Assembly (NCBI GenBank): GCA_963731125.1
Contig: CAVSVP010000007.1
Location: 744,001 to 808,000 of the forward strand
Reading direction: 5' to 3'
Length of the DNA stretch: 64,000 nt
Origin: CAVSVP01 sp963731125
Lineage (GTDB): Bacteria; Pseudomonadota; Gammaproteobacteria; Competibacterales; Competibacteraceae
Part shown: piece by piece, positions 44,426 through 51,959 of the stretch
Position numbering within the stretch: the first letter of the stretch is position 1
Layout of the letters: every line of letters begins with the position of its first letter
Made by a program: the position numbers and the translations under genes
The notes under the pieces: generated by a model
What the model saw: only the letters and a program-made list of their open reading frames with translations
The model's database searches: none
Told to the model about the DNA's origin: nothing

Positions 44426-44905
44426 ATGTATCTATGGAAGGTTGATAAACTTGTAGAAGATTTTAAGTCAGGTAAAGTGAGCCAGAAAGAGGAATTTAAG
44501 TACATGCTTCTCTTTACTGTGCTAATGATTTTTGCTTCAGATCCGTTTTTATATGTCGGTAGTTCATACAATATATACGATTTTGTAGGCACAATGTTGA
44601 TGTTGACCATATCGGTGTGGGGTATTTACTACTGTTACAAAATAAACTCGGCGGGAGATAACAAGAATTTTATTGTGAGGGTAATGTGTATCAGTCTGCC
44701 TGTCATAATTAGGATCTTAGTGATTTTTATCCCAATAGTTATTTTAGTTGGAGTTCTTGAAGGCCTCTTTAGCGGGGAACTTACAACAGATGAGTCAAAT
44801 ACAGAAGTTTATGAAACAACGTCATACCAGGTAGTTACTATGGTTGCATTTGTAGTTTCATATTATGTGTATTTGTCGAAGAAAATTAGATTAGTATCAT
44901 CATAA
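44426..44905 (+). CDS. Hypothetical multipass membrane protein
   Basis: A 159-residue protein with about four hydrophobic helices (~28-48, 52-72, 90-112 and 130-152) and an N-terminal amphipathic segment (LVEDFKSGKVSQKEEFKY). No family recognised. The gene is clearly more AT-rich than its surroundings, which suggests acquisition by transfer. It is followed 8 nt later by a DUF6155-like gene on the same strand. Confidence 0.6.
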   Translation: MYLWKVDKLVEDFKSGKVSQKEEFKYMLLFTVLMIFASDPFLYVGSSYNIYDFVGTMLMLTISVWGIYYCYKINSAGDNKNFIVRVMCISLPVIIRILVIFIPIVILVGVLEGLFSGELTTDESNTEVYETTSYQVVTMVAFVVSYYVYLSKKIRLVSS

Positions 44906-44913
44906 AAATACCT

Positions 44914-45444
44914 ATGAAGTTTCGCACTATTCAAAACCAACTCAAGAATTGCTCGAAAGAAGAGCTCGTTCAGATGTTCCTAGAGCTGGCTAAGCGCAAC
45001 CCCGCAGCTGAGCATTTCTTGATTTCAAGATTTGATCCCACGGCACCGGAACCCGACTTTGCTGATTACAAGGCGCAAGTCCGCTCAGAGTTCTTCCCAG
45101 CTAGAGGATTCGGAGACGGCAATCCGTCAATCGCATTTCGCATGCTCCAGCGAGTCGAAACAGAAGCAACGAGTCCAAGGCAGGTGATCGATTTTATCTA
45201 TTTCTGCGTCGAAACGGGTGTGGAGTTTACAGAGGCATACGGGGATATCGATGAAGAGTTCTATGCCGCATTCGAGGATCTGTTTGAACGTGCGGCAAAG
45301 CTCGCGTTGACGAATGGGCTGAGTGCTGACTACTCGGATCGGGCTCGTTGCATCGTCACGAGTACCTTTGAGATGGGCTGGGGATTCTATGATGAACTCG
45401 AGCATATCTTCACAGAGTACTTCGCCGCCGGTAGCGGCGGCTAA
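44914..45444 (+). CDS. DUF6155-like protein
   Basis: A 176-residue soluble helical protein. The start (IQNQLKNCSKEELVQMFLELAKRNPAAEHFL in segments) resembles the DUF6155 family; the central part carries FIYFCVETGVEFTEAYGDIDEEFY. Function unknown. It may be co-transcribed with the preceding membrane-protein gene, though base composition differs. Confidence 0.5.
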   Translation: MKFRTIQNQLKNCSKEELVQMFLELAKRNPAAEHFLISRFDPTAPEPDFADYKAQVRSEFFPARGFGDGNPSIAFRMLQRVETEATSPRQVIDFIYFCVETGVEFTEAYGDIDEEFYAAFEDLFERAAKLALTNGLSADYSDRARCIVTSTFEMGWGFYDELEHIFTEYFAAGSGG

Positions 45445-45524
45445 TCGACTCTGTTTGAGATACCGAGTGATATACGCGGTTGTAGGATCTTAAGTTCTTG
45501 TTCAAGTGGTGAATGTAACGCCCC

Positions 45525-45638
45525 ATGACTACCGAAAGTAATAGACTGAAAGATTATCGGCAAGCCAATAAAACCATAGACGTCTCGGTGGGCGAATTCG
45601 TTCGGATTATTAAGGAACTTACGGCGAGACTCTTGTAA
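45525..45638 (+). CDS. Possible 37-residue peptide
   Basis: A short ATG frame (MTTESNRLKDYRQANKTIDV then SVGEFVRIIKELTARLL). The helical, basic character and the position a few bases before another short frame (45641-45865, TTG start, unrecognised) could mark a degraded small gene pair. Weak evidence. Confidence 0.25.
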   Translation: MTTESNRLKDYRQANKTIDVSVGEFVRIIKELTARLL

Positions 45639-45640
45639 CC

Positions 45641-45865
45641 TTGATCTGTCATCACCTTATGCCGCTTGATTTCTACCTATTGCAACTTAAACTTTCCGTA
45701 GAAGTTTCAGACACGATTGGCATTATTATTCAAGGCAAATGCGGCAAGAAGTTTGAATATAGCTCGGAAGGTTGGACGGGCCAAAATTCTAGTATTCCTG
45801 TCCAGATATGGCTTGAGTTCGGAGTAGCCTACCACTTCATTCAACTCGGACCCGCCTACCGATGA
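45641..45865 (+). CDS. Unrecognised short ORF
   Basis: A 74-codon frame with a TTG start, overlapping the start of the DUF4160 gene by four bases. Beta-rich, with SVEVSDTIGIIIQGKCGKKF. No family recognised; the coupling to the next gene is the only support. Confidence 0.25.
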   Translation: MICHHLMPLDFYLLQLKLSVEVSDTIGIIIQGKCGKKFEYSSEGWTGQNSSIPVQIWLEFGVAYHFIQLGPAYR

Positions 45866-46101
45866 GTCCAACAGTTTTTAAAGAAGACGGATATCGATTC
45901 TTTTTCTTCTCGAGAGAAGAGCCAAGAATACACGTTCATGTGCATTGTGGCAGTGGTGAAGCGAAGTTCTGGATGGAACCGAAAATCGAGTTGGCTAAAA
46001 ACTACGGTCTTAATGATAAAGAACTTCGTACAGTGAAAACTTTGATTGAGGAACATGCTGATGAAATCCGAAACGCATGGCACCGCCATTTCGGAAATTG
46101 A
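45862..46101 (+). CDS. DUF4160 protein
   Basis: A 79-residue protein of the DUF4160 family: SPTVFKEDGYRFFFFSREE, then PRIHVHVHCGSGEAKFW and a C-terminal helix (IRNAWHRHFGN). Such genes regularly overlap a DUF2442 gene, as here (41-nt overlap), and the pair has been considered a toxin-antitoxin-like or cassette-borne module. Activity is not demonstrated. Confidence 0.8.
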   Translation: MSPTVFKEDGYRFFFFSREEPRIHVHVHCGSGEAKFWMEPKIELAKNYGLNDKELRTVKTLIEEHADEIRNAWHRHFGN

Positions 46102-46372
46102 GGTAACCAACGTTTCCCAACATGGCTTTTGGATTTTACTAAATGAAAAGGAATTATTTCTTCCATTTAGCGAGTTTCCATGGTTTAAAGAAGCATCTGT
46201 TAGTGCCATTTTTAATGTTGAGCTACCTCACCCACGTCACCTATATTGGCCAGACCTTGATATTGATTTAGCGGTTGAATCGATCGAGTATCCTGAGAGA
46301 TTTCCGTTAGTATCGAAAGCAATGCCTAACTCAGCGCTCAACGCGGACGCCGCTAAACGCGGCACCGGTTAG
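46061..46372 (+). CDS. DUF2442 protein
   Basis: A 103-residue DUF2442 protein: ISEIEVTNVSQHGFWILLNE, LPFSEFPWFKEASVSAIFNV, then the PHPRHLYWPDLDIDLAVESI motif. The start at 46061 is preferred because GAGG sits 9 nt upstream (46055 is possible). The C-terminal ~15 codons run into an attC-like sequence, so the natural end may have been altered. Partner of the DUF4160 gene. Confidence 0.75.
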   Translation: MKSETHGTAISEIEVTNVSQHGFWILLNEKELFLPFSEFPWFKEASVSAIFNVELPHPRHLYWPDLDIDLAVESIEYPERFPLVSKAMPNSALNADAAKRGTG

Positions 46373-46387
46373 CTTCCCCGTTGAGGC
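46324..46387. repeat. attC-like site of an integron cassette
   Basis: It begins GCCTAAC, followed by GCGCTCAAC, a GCCGC/GCGGC hairpin, then CCGGTTAGC and CGTTGAGGC. The order and spacing resemble the R''-L''-L'-R' layout of attC sites, with the last box imperfect (an extra base relative to GTTAGGC). It lies at the 3' end of the DUF2442 gene, where a cassette attC is expected. No integrase is in the window. Confidence 0.45.
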
Positions 46388-46619
46388 TGTAGAATAATTT
46401 ATTGAGGTATTGATATTCCGAGTTTTTTTAAAATAAAAATCTGCTGCCCATCGGTTAGGTAAGCTACGCCGGGTTATGCCTTACAACTAATTGAAATATA
46501 ATGGACTATAGTTCAAGGACGAAAGAATGAGAGTCCTATAGACTCAGCTTGGCTTTACCAATCATCTCTATTGTGTTGATTTTTATTGTTTTTTATTTTC
46601 GTGTTTTTATACAGCCTCG

Positions 46620-47030
46620 TTAGGATAACAAAGCAATAAAGTCTTTCGCGGTAATCCCGATTGCTGGGAATGTTTTCAAAAGGTTCTTATCATGAGTGAT
46701 AAGTCTGGTGTTGAGAGATCTGGCGAGAGAAACAAATTCACAGTCGTAAGCAGAACATGATGATTCTGCGCAAAGGGCAAGGACGTTAATCGAATCGACC
46801 ATGTATTCGTTACCTGATAACAGGAGCTCTGCCTGCGACTGTATGTTACAAGCAGCAGCAAAATCCAAAATGGATTTTCTCAAGTATAGAGCCAGTATGT
46901 TCCGGAGCTCGCTTCTCCATAAGCTCGGCGCAACCCATTCTCTGTCGATGCTAAGCAATTGTTCACAGTAGTCTGTAAAGTCAGTAGGCAAGTAGAGGTA
47001 AGCGATGGTATTTGTGTCAACCACAATCAT
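46620..47030 (-). CDS. PIN-domain toxin, VapC-like
   Basis: A 136-residue PIN nuclease. Acidic residues that bind the metal are visible: D5 in VVDTNTIAYL, E41 in SELRNILAL, and Asp in AYDCEFVSLAR and ITHDKNLL. VapC-type toxins cut tRNA or rRNA. The start codon overlaps the antitoxin stop (ATGA at 47027), the usual TA arrangement. Confidence 0.82.
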   Translation of the reverse strand: MIVVDTNTIAYLYLPTDFTDYCEQLLSIDREWVAPSLWRSELRNILALYLRKSILDFAAACNIQSQAELLLSGNEYMVDSINVLALCAESSCSAYDCEFVSLARSLNTRLITHDKNLLKTFPAIGITAKDFIALLS

Positions 47031-47269
47031 GGGCGGCCTTCTTGCTTGGCTGCGTTAACTTCCTCGTGGTCGAGTTTGTTGGCTTTTATTTTGGCCCTGA
47101 GGCCGCGCGCAATGCTCAAATGATCCTCGGCACTATAGCGGGTTGGTAATAAAACCTTTTCTAGACAAGCAATTAGCTCGCTATTTATACTTCTATGATG
47201 TGCATTCGCGGCATTTTTGAGGCTTTCGTATAGTTCATCTGGTATGTTTTTGATGGTAATGGCAGGCAT
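47027..47269 (-). CDS. FitA/VapB-like ribbon-helix-helix antitoxin
   Basis: An 80-residue antitoxin: N-terminal ribbon-helix-helix (AITIKNIPDELYESLKNAANAHHRSINSELI in segments) and a C-terminal toxin-neutralising tail (LDHEEVNAAKQEGRP). It should repress its own operon and neutralise the adjacent PIN toxin. It lies in an accessory region rich in repeats. Confidence 0.8.
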   Translation of the reverse strand: MPAITIKNIPDELYESLKNAANAHHRSINSELIACLEKVLLPTRYSAEDHLSIARGLRAKIKANKLDHEEVNAAKQEGRP

Positions 47270-47335
47270 CGTCAGCAGTCCTTGAATAATTGCAGAATGG
47301 TGTTATTATGGTTGCAAAATGGTGGCGTGCAAATA

Positions 47336-47397
47336 CGCTAACAAAAAACTGCATTTGACGTCGGCTGCGTCGCCACAGCTGAGCCCAAGCATTAAGC
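47336..47397. repeat. Degenerate attC-like sequence upstream of the TA pair
   Basis: CGCTAAC, AACTGCATTTGACG, a GTCGGC/GTCGCC core, CAGCTGAGCCCAAGC and ATTAAGC resemble attC boxes, with one mismatch in the last (A for the G of GTTRRRY). Weaker than the site at 46324. Confidence 0.25.
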
Positions 47398-47416
47398 GGC
47401 CAGACGACGGCTCCAA

Positions 47417-47520
47417 CTTAAGGCGGGACATGTCAGACACCACATCCACTTGTAGGAGCGAGCTTGCTCGCGATTGAGACGGGCATCAGGGTTAGTTCGC
47501 GAGCAAGCTCGCTCCTACAA
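47417..47520. repeat. REP-like inverted pair (copy 2)
   Basis: 47417-47473 repeats the 57-bp sequence at 30304-30360. Its end TTGTAGGAGCGAGCTTGCTC (extending to GCGA at 47473) is followed by its exact 24-bp inverted copy at 47497-47520. Two inverted REPs form a BIME-like unit just upstream of the tRNA. The remaining bases to the tRNA hold no gene. Confidence 0.75.
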
Positions 47521-47636
47521 AGTAGTCTGCCAGGTATCCCGGCAAAAGTAGATACCCTGACGGCTCAACGTAACCCCCTGATTCTCAGCGATAGCCGTGA
47601 GGTGGCTCATCAAGGAAAGTTTCAAGGTGTTGATTT

Positions 47637-47729
47637 TGGCGGAGAGGGCGGGATTCGAACCCGCGTGGGACCTCTCGGCCCCCATCCGATTTCGAGTCGG
47701 CGCCGTTATGACCGCTTCGGTACCTCTCC
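47637..47729 (-). tRNA. tRNA-Ser(CGA)
   Basis: Read on the minus strand: acceptor GGAGAGG pairs with CCTCTCC, G discriminator and encoded CCA; D-arm GTACCGAAGCGGT; anticodon loop CTCGAAA with anticodon CGA reading UCG; a long class II variable arm (GGGGGCCGAGAGGTCCC); T-loop GTTCGAATC. 93 nt, as expected for serine tRNA. Confidence 0.93.
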
Positions 47730-47801
47730 GTAAAGGAATGGATGAATCTAAGTCAGGGCTCGCATATTACCGTAACCGCGCGGGTTCATAAAGAGGGAAA
47801 T

Positions 47802-48011
47802 TCAGCCGCACAGCATCTGCTCAATCACCTTGGCATCCAGCGTCTCCAGGAGTTTTTCCAGCTCATCCGGGCGCATGGCATCGCCTAATAGCTCAACGCC
47901 TTGCTCGGTGGCGCGAATGCGCACCCGGACCCGACGTCCTTCGGGATCACCCGCGTAATCTTCGGGATGGATAAGATCCGGTAAGTGTTGTACAAAACGA
48001 TAGTCAGCCAT
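47802..48011 (-). CDS. Small hypothetical protein downstream of amrS
   Basis: A 69-residue protein: a beta-rich N-terminal half (ADYRFVQHLPDLIHPEDYAG, RRVRVRIRATEQGVELLGDA) and a C-terminal helix (PDELEKLLETLDAKVIEQML). It lies 24 nt after the amrS gene on the same strand, so probably co-transcribed. No named family recognised, but the composition is that of a real gene. Confidence 0.6.
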   Translation of the reverse strand: MADYRFVQHLPDLIHPEDYAGDPEGRRVRVRIRATEQGVELLGDAMRPDELEKLLETLDAKVIEQMLCG

Positions 48012-48035
48012 ACCTTGTCACCTGACGGGAAGTCA

Positions 48036-49085
48036 TTAATGCCAGCGTCCCGGAATGTCGCAACCGCAACTGGGGCAGCGGCCGTCGATGAGAGAAACTG
48101 TCTGGGTTTCCCAGATATGACGGGCTACCACTTCATGTCCGCATTGAGGACAATAGGTGTTGCGGGCCGCCGGGCCGCAGGCACGTTCCACATAAACATA
48201 GTGCAGACCCGCCTCGCGGGCAATGGCCAATGCCTGTGCCAGCGTGTCAGGCGCTGTGGGCCGTGCCCGCCGCAGGCGGTATTCCGGAGTAAAGCGCAAC
48301 AAATGCCAGGGAATGGAGATGCCTAGCCCACGCACCGTCGCGGCAAGCCGGCCCAGGGATTGGGGGTCGGTATTGAATTTTGGAATCAGCGGAGTGCTGA
48401 TCTCCACCCAGACGCCGGCTTCGATAAACTTGGCGATGGCATCCAGTACGGGGGCCACCGGCGCCCCGGTCAGCGCCCGGTGTTTGCTATCGTCCACCGC
48501 TTTAAGATCCACGTTAACGGCCGCCAGGTGGGGCGCTATCAGCGCCAACGCCTCCCGTGTGATAAAGCCGTTGGTTTTCCAGAGAACGGCAATATTCTCA
48601 GGCTGCCCGGCGGCAGCGAGTTCCAGGGTCAGTTCCGCAGCCAGACTGGGCTCCGAATAGGATAAAGCGATGGCGGCATTCTGCGCCGTCGCTTCCGCGA
48701 CAATCGCCGCGCTATCCACCGGCATTCCTTGCCAGGGAGCCGCCGGCGTGCGGCCAAATTGCGAGAGACGATAATTTTGACAATATAGACACGTGAAGCT
48801 GCAGCCCGGTGCCGCTAAAGTTAATACTTTACGCCCCGGTTGATAATGATAGAAAGGTTTGCGTTCAATGTTGTCAAAATGCTGTAGTGAAGTGGCAAAG
48901 GTGGCAGTTTGTAATTCTACGCCGTGACGGCGGCGGACCTGGCAAAAACCCACCTCATTATCTGCCAGCACACAGGCATGAGGGCAGAGGGTGCAAAGCA
49001 GCCCACCCTCTACGGGACGGTAAAAGCCGGCGGATTTCCAGGGTCTAGCGGACATAGTGGAAGCACTTGGGCTGGTAAAGCCCAT
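48036..49085 (-). CDS. amrS: AmmeMemoRadiSam-system radical SAM protein
   Basis: A 349-residue radical SAM enzyme. The cluster motif CSFTCLYCQN (CxxxCxxC) is at ~94-103. Additional Cys pairs occur at the N-terminus (LLCTLCPHACVL, with FCQVRRR) and at the C-terminus (YCPQCGHE and GRCPSCGCDIPG). This is the AmrS/PFL-activase-like family, usually linked to AMMECR1 and Memo genes, which are absent here. It is divergent from the AAA/MoxR/propeller operon (78-nt shared upstream region). An alternative start is 49055. Confidence 0.82.
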   Translation of the reverse strand: MGFTSPSASTMSARPWKSAGFYRPVEGGLLCTLCPHACVLADNEVGFCQVRRRHGVELQTATFATSLQHFDNIERKPFYHYQPGRKVLTLAAPGCSFTCLYCQNYRLSQFGRTPAAPWQGMPVDSAAIVAEATAQNAAIALSYSEPSLAAELTLELAAAGQPENIAVLWKTNGFITREALALIAPHLAAVNVDLKAVDDSKHRALTGAPVAPVLDAIAKFIEAGVWVEISTPLIPKFNTDPQSLGRLAATVRGLGISIPWHLLRFTPEYRLRRARPTAPDTLAQALAIAREAGLHYVYVERACGPAARNTYCPQCGHEVVARHIWETQTVSLIDGRCPSCGCDIPGRWH

Positions 49086-49162
49086 TATTTTCTTGAAAAT
49101 GATCGATAACAGAAAGCGACAGATAAAAGAATGACGGGTTCCTTAGTCTTAACGGTTATTTT

Positions 49163-50044
49163 ATGAGCGCTACGGAAACTGCGATGCGGGTGGCGGAATG
49201 GGCGATAGGGGGTTCGGGACCGCCGCCGCGGGGTGATTTACTAGATGCCGAAACCCTTAGCCATCCCGAACCTCTGTTGAGTCAGGTGTTGGGAGAACTG
49301 GCCGCCGTTGCAGCGGCGCGCTTGCGACTGAGTTCACCGGTGCTGGGAGTGAGGGGTTGTCTAGGCGCGGGAGAAGCGGTGTTGGCCGCTGCTCTGGGTG
49401 TGATGCACACACCGGAGTTATTGCAGACGTTGCTGCAAATGATACCTCCCGTACGATATCCGCTGCAGTGGGTCACCCGTCATGGTTTGGTCGCGCAGGC
49501 ACTGCCTTTTTTTCCCGACTATGACGCTGAGGTGGCAACGGCGCCCTTTGCGGCTTGTTTAGGAGTTTCGCCGCTGACTGCGTTATTAACGCGGCCTCCC
49601 GAAGGTCAGCATAGCGAACTGCTGGCGTTTGCTCAGCAGTTGCTCCAGCATGGGGAAGGGCGCCGGCTGTTGCAACTGGCACTGGCGCAACCCACCTGCA
49701 ATCCGCACATTCGTCACTGGCGTCAAGAACTGCTGGAACGCCTGCGATTGACAGAGGAAAACGGTAGAGACTTTGTGATAGACGTCTACGAGGCAGCGAT
49801 GGTGTTTTACGAACAAGACGCTCTGAAACAGGTGCGTGAAGCTCGGGCAGTGCTGAACCATGCCGGTGCCGATGCGGCACGCTTGCGCGATGCGTTGGCC
49901 GTGGCGGCCTGGTGGGGACCTCTGCGGGCGCTGGAACGCAGTTACCCTGATGCTTTGCGGTCGCGGCGCTACCTTGGTTACGCGTATCGCGAAGGCATCG
50001 CCCTTTATCAGCTGGCGCAACGGCTTACCGGAGGCGCTCCATGA
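49163..50044 (+). CDS. Helical protein, first gene of MoxR/propeller operon
   Basis: A 293-residue, Leu/Ala-rich, almost entirely helical protein (LLSQVLGELAAVAAARLRL, LLAFAQQLLQHGEGRRLLQLAL). No family is recognised with confidence; in MoxR-vWA-beta-propeller ternary systems the first genes encode unnamed helical accessory domains. It overlaps the AAA ATPase gene by an ATGA, indicating coupled translation. Its promoter must lie in the 77-bp gap to amrS. Confidence 0.6.
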   Translation: MSATETAMRVAEWAIGGSGPPPRGDLLDAETLSHPEPLLSQVLGELAAVAAARLRLSSPVLGVRGCLGAGEAVLAAALGVMHTPELLQTLLQMIPPVRYPLQWVTRHGLVAQALPFFPDYDAEVATAPFAACLGVSPLTALLTRPPEGQHSELLAFAQQLLQHGEGRRLLQLALAQPTCNPHIRHWRQELLERLRLTEENGRDFVIDVYEAAMVFYEQDALKQVREARAVLNHAGADAARLRDALAVAAWWGPLRALERSYPDALRSRRYLGYAYREGIALYQLAQRLTGGAP

Positions 50045-51903
50045 GCAAACGCCCCCTCATCCGGCTGGTGCCGCTGTGCGAGGTAGAGGATTTTCAAGCC
50101 GCTCTCTATGACGACGAAACGCTAACCCTGGCGGAATTGCTCCGGCGTGCCCCGGCGCTCAGCACGGAACCCATTGTCGAAGCAGTGTTGGAGCGGTCTC
50201 TCAGCCAGCTTATCGTAACCCCCGTATTAGCCAGCTCGGACTGTCCCTTGTATCGGCCGCCGGGGATGAGCGCGGGCATGCCAAAGGAGCTGGCTGACCC
50301 ACCGTACACTACCGTTCCGGTCGCAGCGACGCCTCCCGCCGGGCCTGAAACCGTGCCCGAGCCGGCAGCGGGGACAGTGCACCCGGCGCGGTTAACCGAG
50401 GGCGATGCGGTGCGTTTGGCCTATTCTCAGGAGATTGACAGGGTTGCCTCGTTTCTGCGTAGCGGCCTGTCTGTGCTGGTGTTCTGCGACAAGCTGGTCG
50501 TCGAACATCTCTGGCGGGATATGGCCCGCCGTGCGGGCCTCAGGGAGATTGTGTTGGGAGCAGCGGAGGAAGCGGGCGGTGATCTGATGCCGCGCAGCCT
50601 GCGCCAGCGTCAGTTGGCCTCGTTAAAAGAACTGGCTGAATCCCTGAAACTGGGCGACGTGCTGGTCATTCCCCATCTGGATCTGCTGGCCGGCGGTTCG
50701 GATCACAACCTTTCCAACGAAACCCGGGAATCTATTGAACTGGTCTACCGCACCAGCGATCGCTTAATGCTGGCTTTTGCCGATCGTTCGTTGGAAATCC
50801 CCGAAGTATTGGCGGCGCGCTTTGCGGTGCGAATATTGCTCAGCGGTGTGCCTCGCAGCATCAGCTATCCCGACGGCCGTGAGAAACTTTTAGGGGAAGC
50901 GTTGGTCACGGAAGCGGAAGCGGCCCGGTTTAGCGACTTTGATGCCGAAGGCCTTTATAAGAACGTGGCGGGCATGAACCCGATTCAGTTGCGCCATGCC
51001 ATCGCCTATGCCGTTAAAGAACAGGCAGCCGGCGGCCCGGTACCTATGGAACGTTTTTGCCAGGCTATCCGCACCTTTAAGGTGCAGACCTCGACGAATT
51101 TTGAAGTGCCTAATGTCAGTTTTGAAGATATCGGCGGCTATGAAGCCGTGAAAGCGGAGTTAAGCCGCGCCCTGAATTTGATGGCGGGTTCTTACCGGTT
51201 GCCCGATGAGAGGCTGCGGCGTGAACTGATTCCCCGCGGCTTTATTTTTCACGGTCCTCCCGGGACGGGTAAGACGTTGTTCGCCAAGGCCATCGCCAAT
51301 CAGCTTAACGCAACCGTGCAGGTGGTTTCGGGACCGGAAATTATGGATATGTATGTCGGTGAGAGCGAACGTAAAGTGCGGGAAGTGTTCGCCGAGGCTC
51401 GCCGTAATGCGCCTGCGGTGTTAGTCTTTGATGAGTTTGATGCCATTGCTACCCGGCGTAGCGGCCGGGAGGACGGGGGTAGTCGGGCAGGCAACGCGGT
51501 AGTGGCACAAATTCTGACGGAGATGGACGGGTTTCGGGCGGATGTGCCTATGTTGGTGATCGGCACGACCAACCGGCTGGATATTATTGATGTGGCCCTC
51601 TTGCGTCCCAGCCGGTTTCAAGCCATTACCATCGGTTTGCCCGATACGGCGGCCCGACGCGCCATCGCCGCCGTCCACGCCGGACATTTTCAGGTGGATG
51701 TGTCACCCGCACTGCTGGACATGATTGCCGAAGTTACCGTCGGGTTTAACGGTGATGAGATTCGCGCACTATTGCGCGATGCCTGCGTGGGTTTGTATTG
51801 TGAACAGCCGCCGTTGCCTGCTGATGCGCAGCGTTTCGAAACACTGATAGCGCGCTTGCGGCAGGCCGCAGAGCAGCGTTCGCCGGCGTCCGCCGCAACA
51901 TAA
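50041..51903 (+). CDS. Classical AAA+ ATPase (FtsH/Cdc48-type)
   Basis: A 620-residue protein. The N-terminal ~350 residues hold an unassigned part, including a degenerate NTPase-like region (LVIPHLDLLAGGSDHNLSNE, LAARFAVRILLSG). The AAA domain follows with SFEDIGGYEAVKAELSRAL, Walker A GPPGTGKT (405-412), Walker B LVFDEFD (D464, E465), sensor GTTNRLDIIDVALLRPSRF with the Arg finger, and the C-terminal lid. No protease domain or membrane helix. Second gene of the operon; in these systems it acts as the core NTPase together with MoxR. Confidence 0.85.
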   Translation: MSKRPLIRLVPLCEVEDFQAALYDDETLTLAELLRRAPALSTEPIVEAVLERSLSQLIVTPVLASSDCPLYRPPGMSAGMPKELADPPYTTVPVAATPPAGPETVPEPAAGTVHPARLTEGDAVRLAYSQEIDRVASFLRSGLSVLVFCDKLVVEHLWRDMARRAGLREIVLGAAEEAGGDLMPRSLRQRQLASLKELAESLKLGDVLVIPHLDLLAGGSDHNLSNETRESIELVYRTSDRLMLAFADRSLEIPEVLAARFAVRILLSGVPRSISYPDGREKLLGEALVTEAEAARFSDFDAEGLYKNVAGMNPIQLRHAIAYAVKEQAAGGPVPMERFCQAIRTFKVQTSTNFEVPNVSFEDIGGYEAVKAELSRALNLMAGSYRLPDERLRRELIPRGFIFHGPPGTGKTLFAKAIANQLNATVQVVSGPEIMDMYVGESERKVREVFAEARRNAPAVLVFDEFDAIATRRSGREDGGSRAGNAVVAQILTEMDGFRADVPMLVIGTTNRLDIIDVALLRPSRFQAITIGLPDTAARRAIAAVHAGHFQVDVSPALLDMIAEVTVGFNGDEIRALLRDACVGLYCEQPPLPADAQRFETLIARLRQAAEQRSPASAAT

Positions 51904-51959
51904 GGGCAGTCGGCTGCGCCCGGTAGGGTCAAGCAGTGCCTCAGCTAGGAACAGCCACG

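Noticed and set aside
47464..47791. ORFs with GGIRTRVGPLG/RAGFEPAWDL-type peptides
   Set aside because: These are translations of the minus-strand tRNA-Ser gene, a common annotation artefact.
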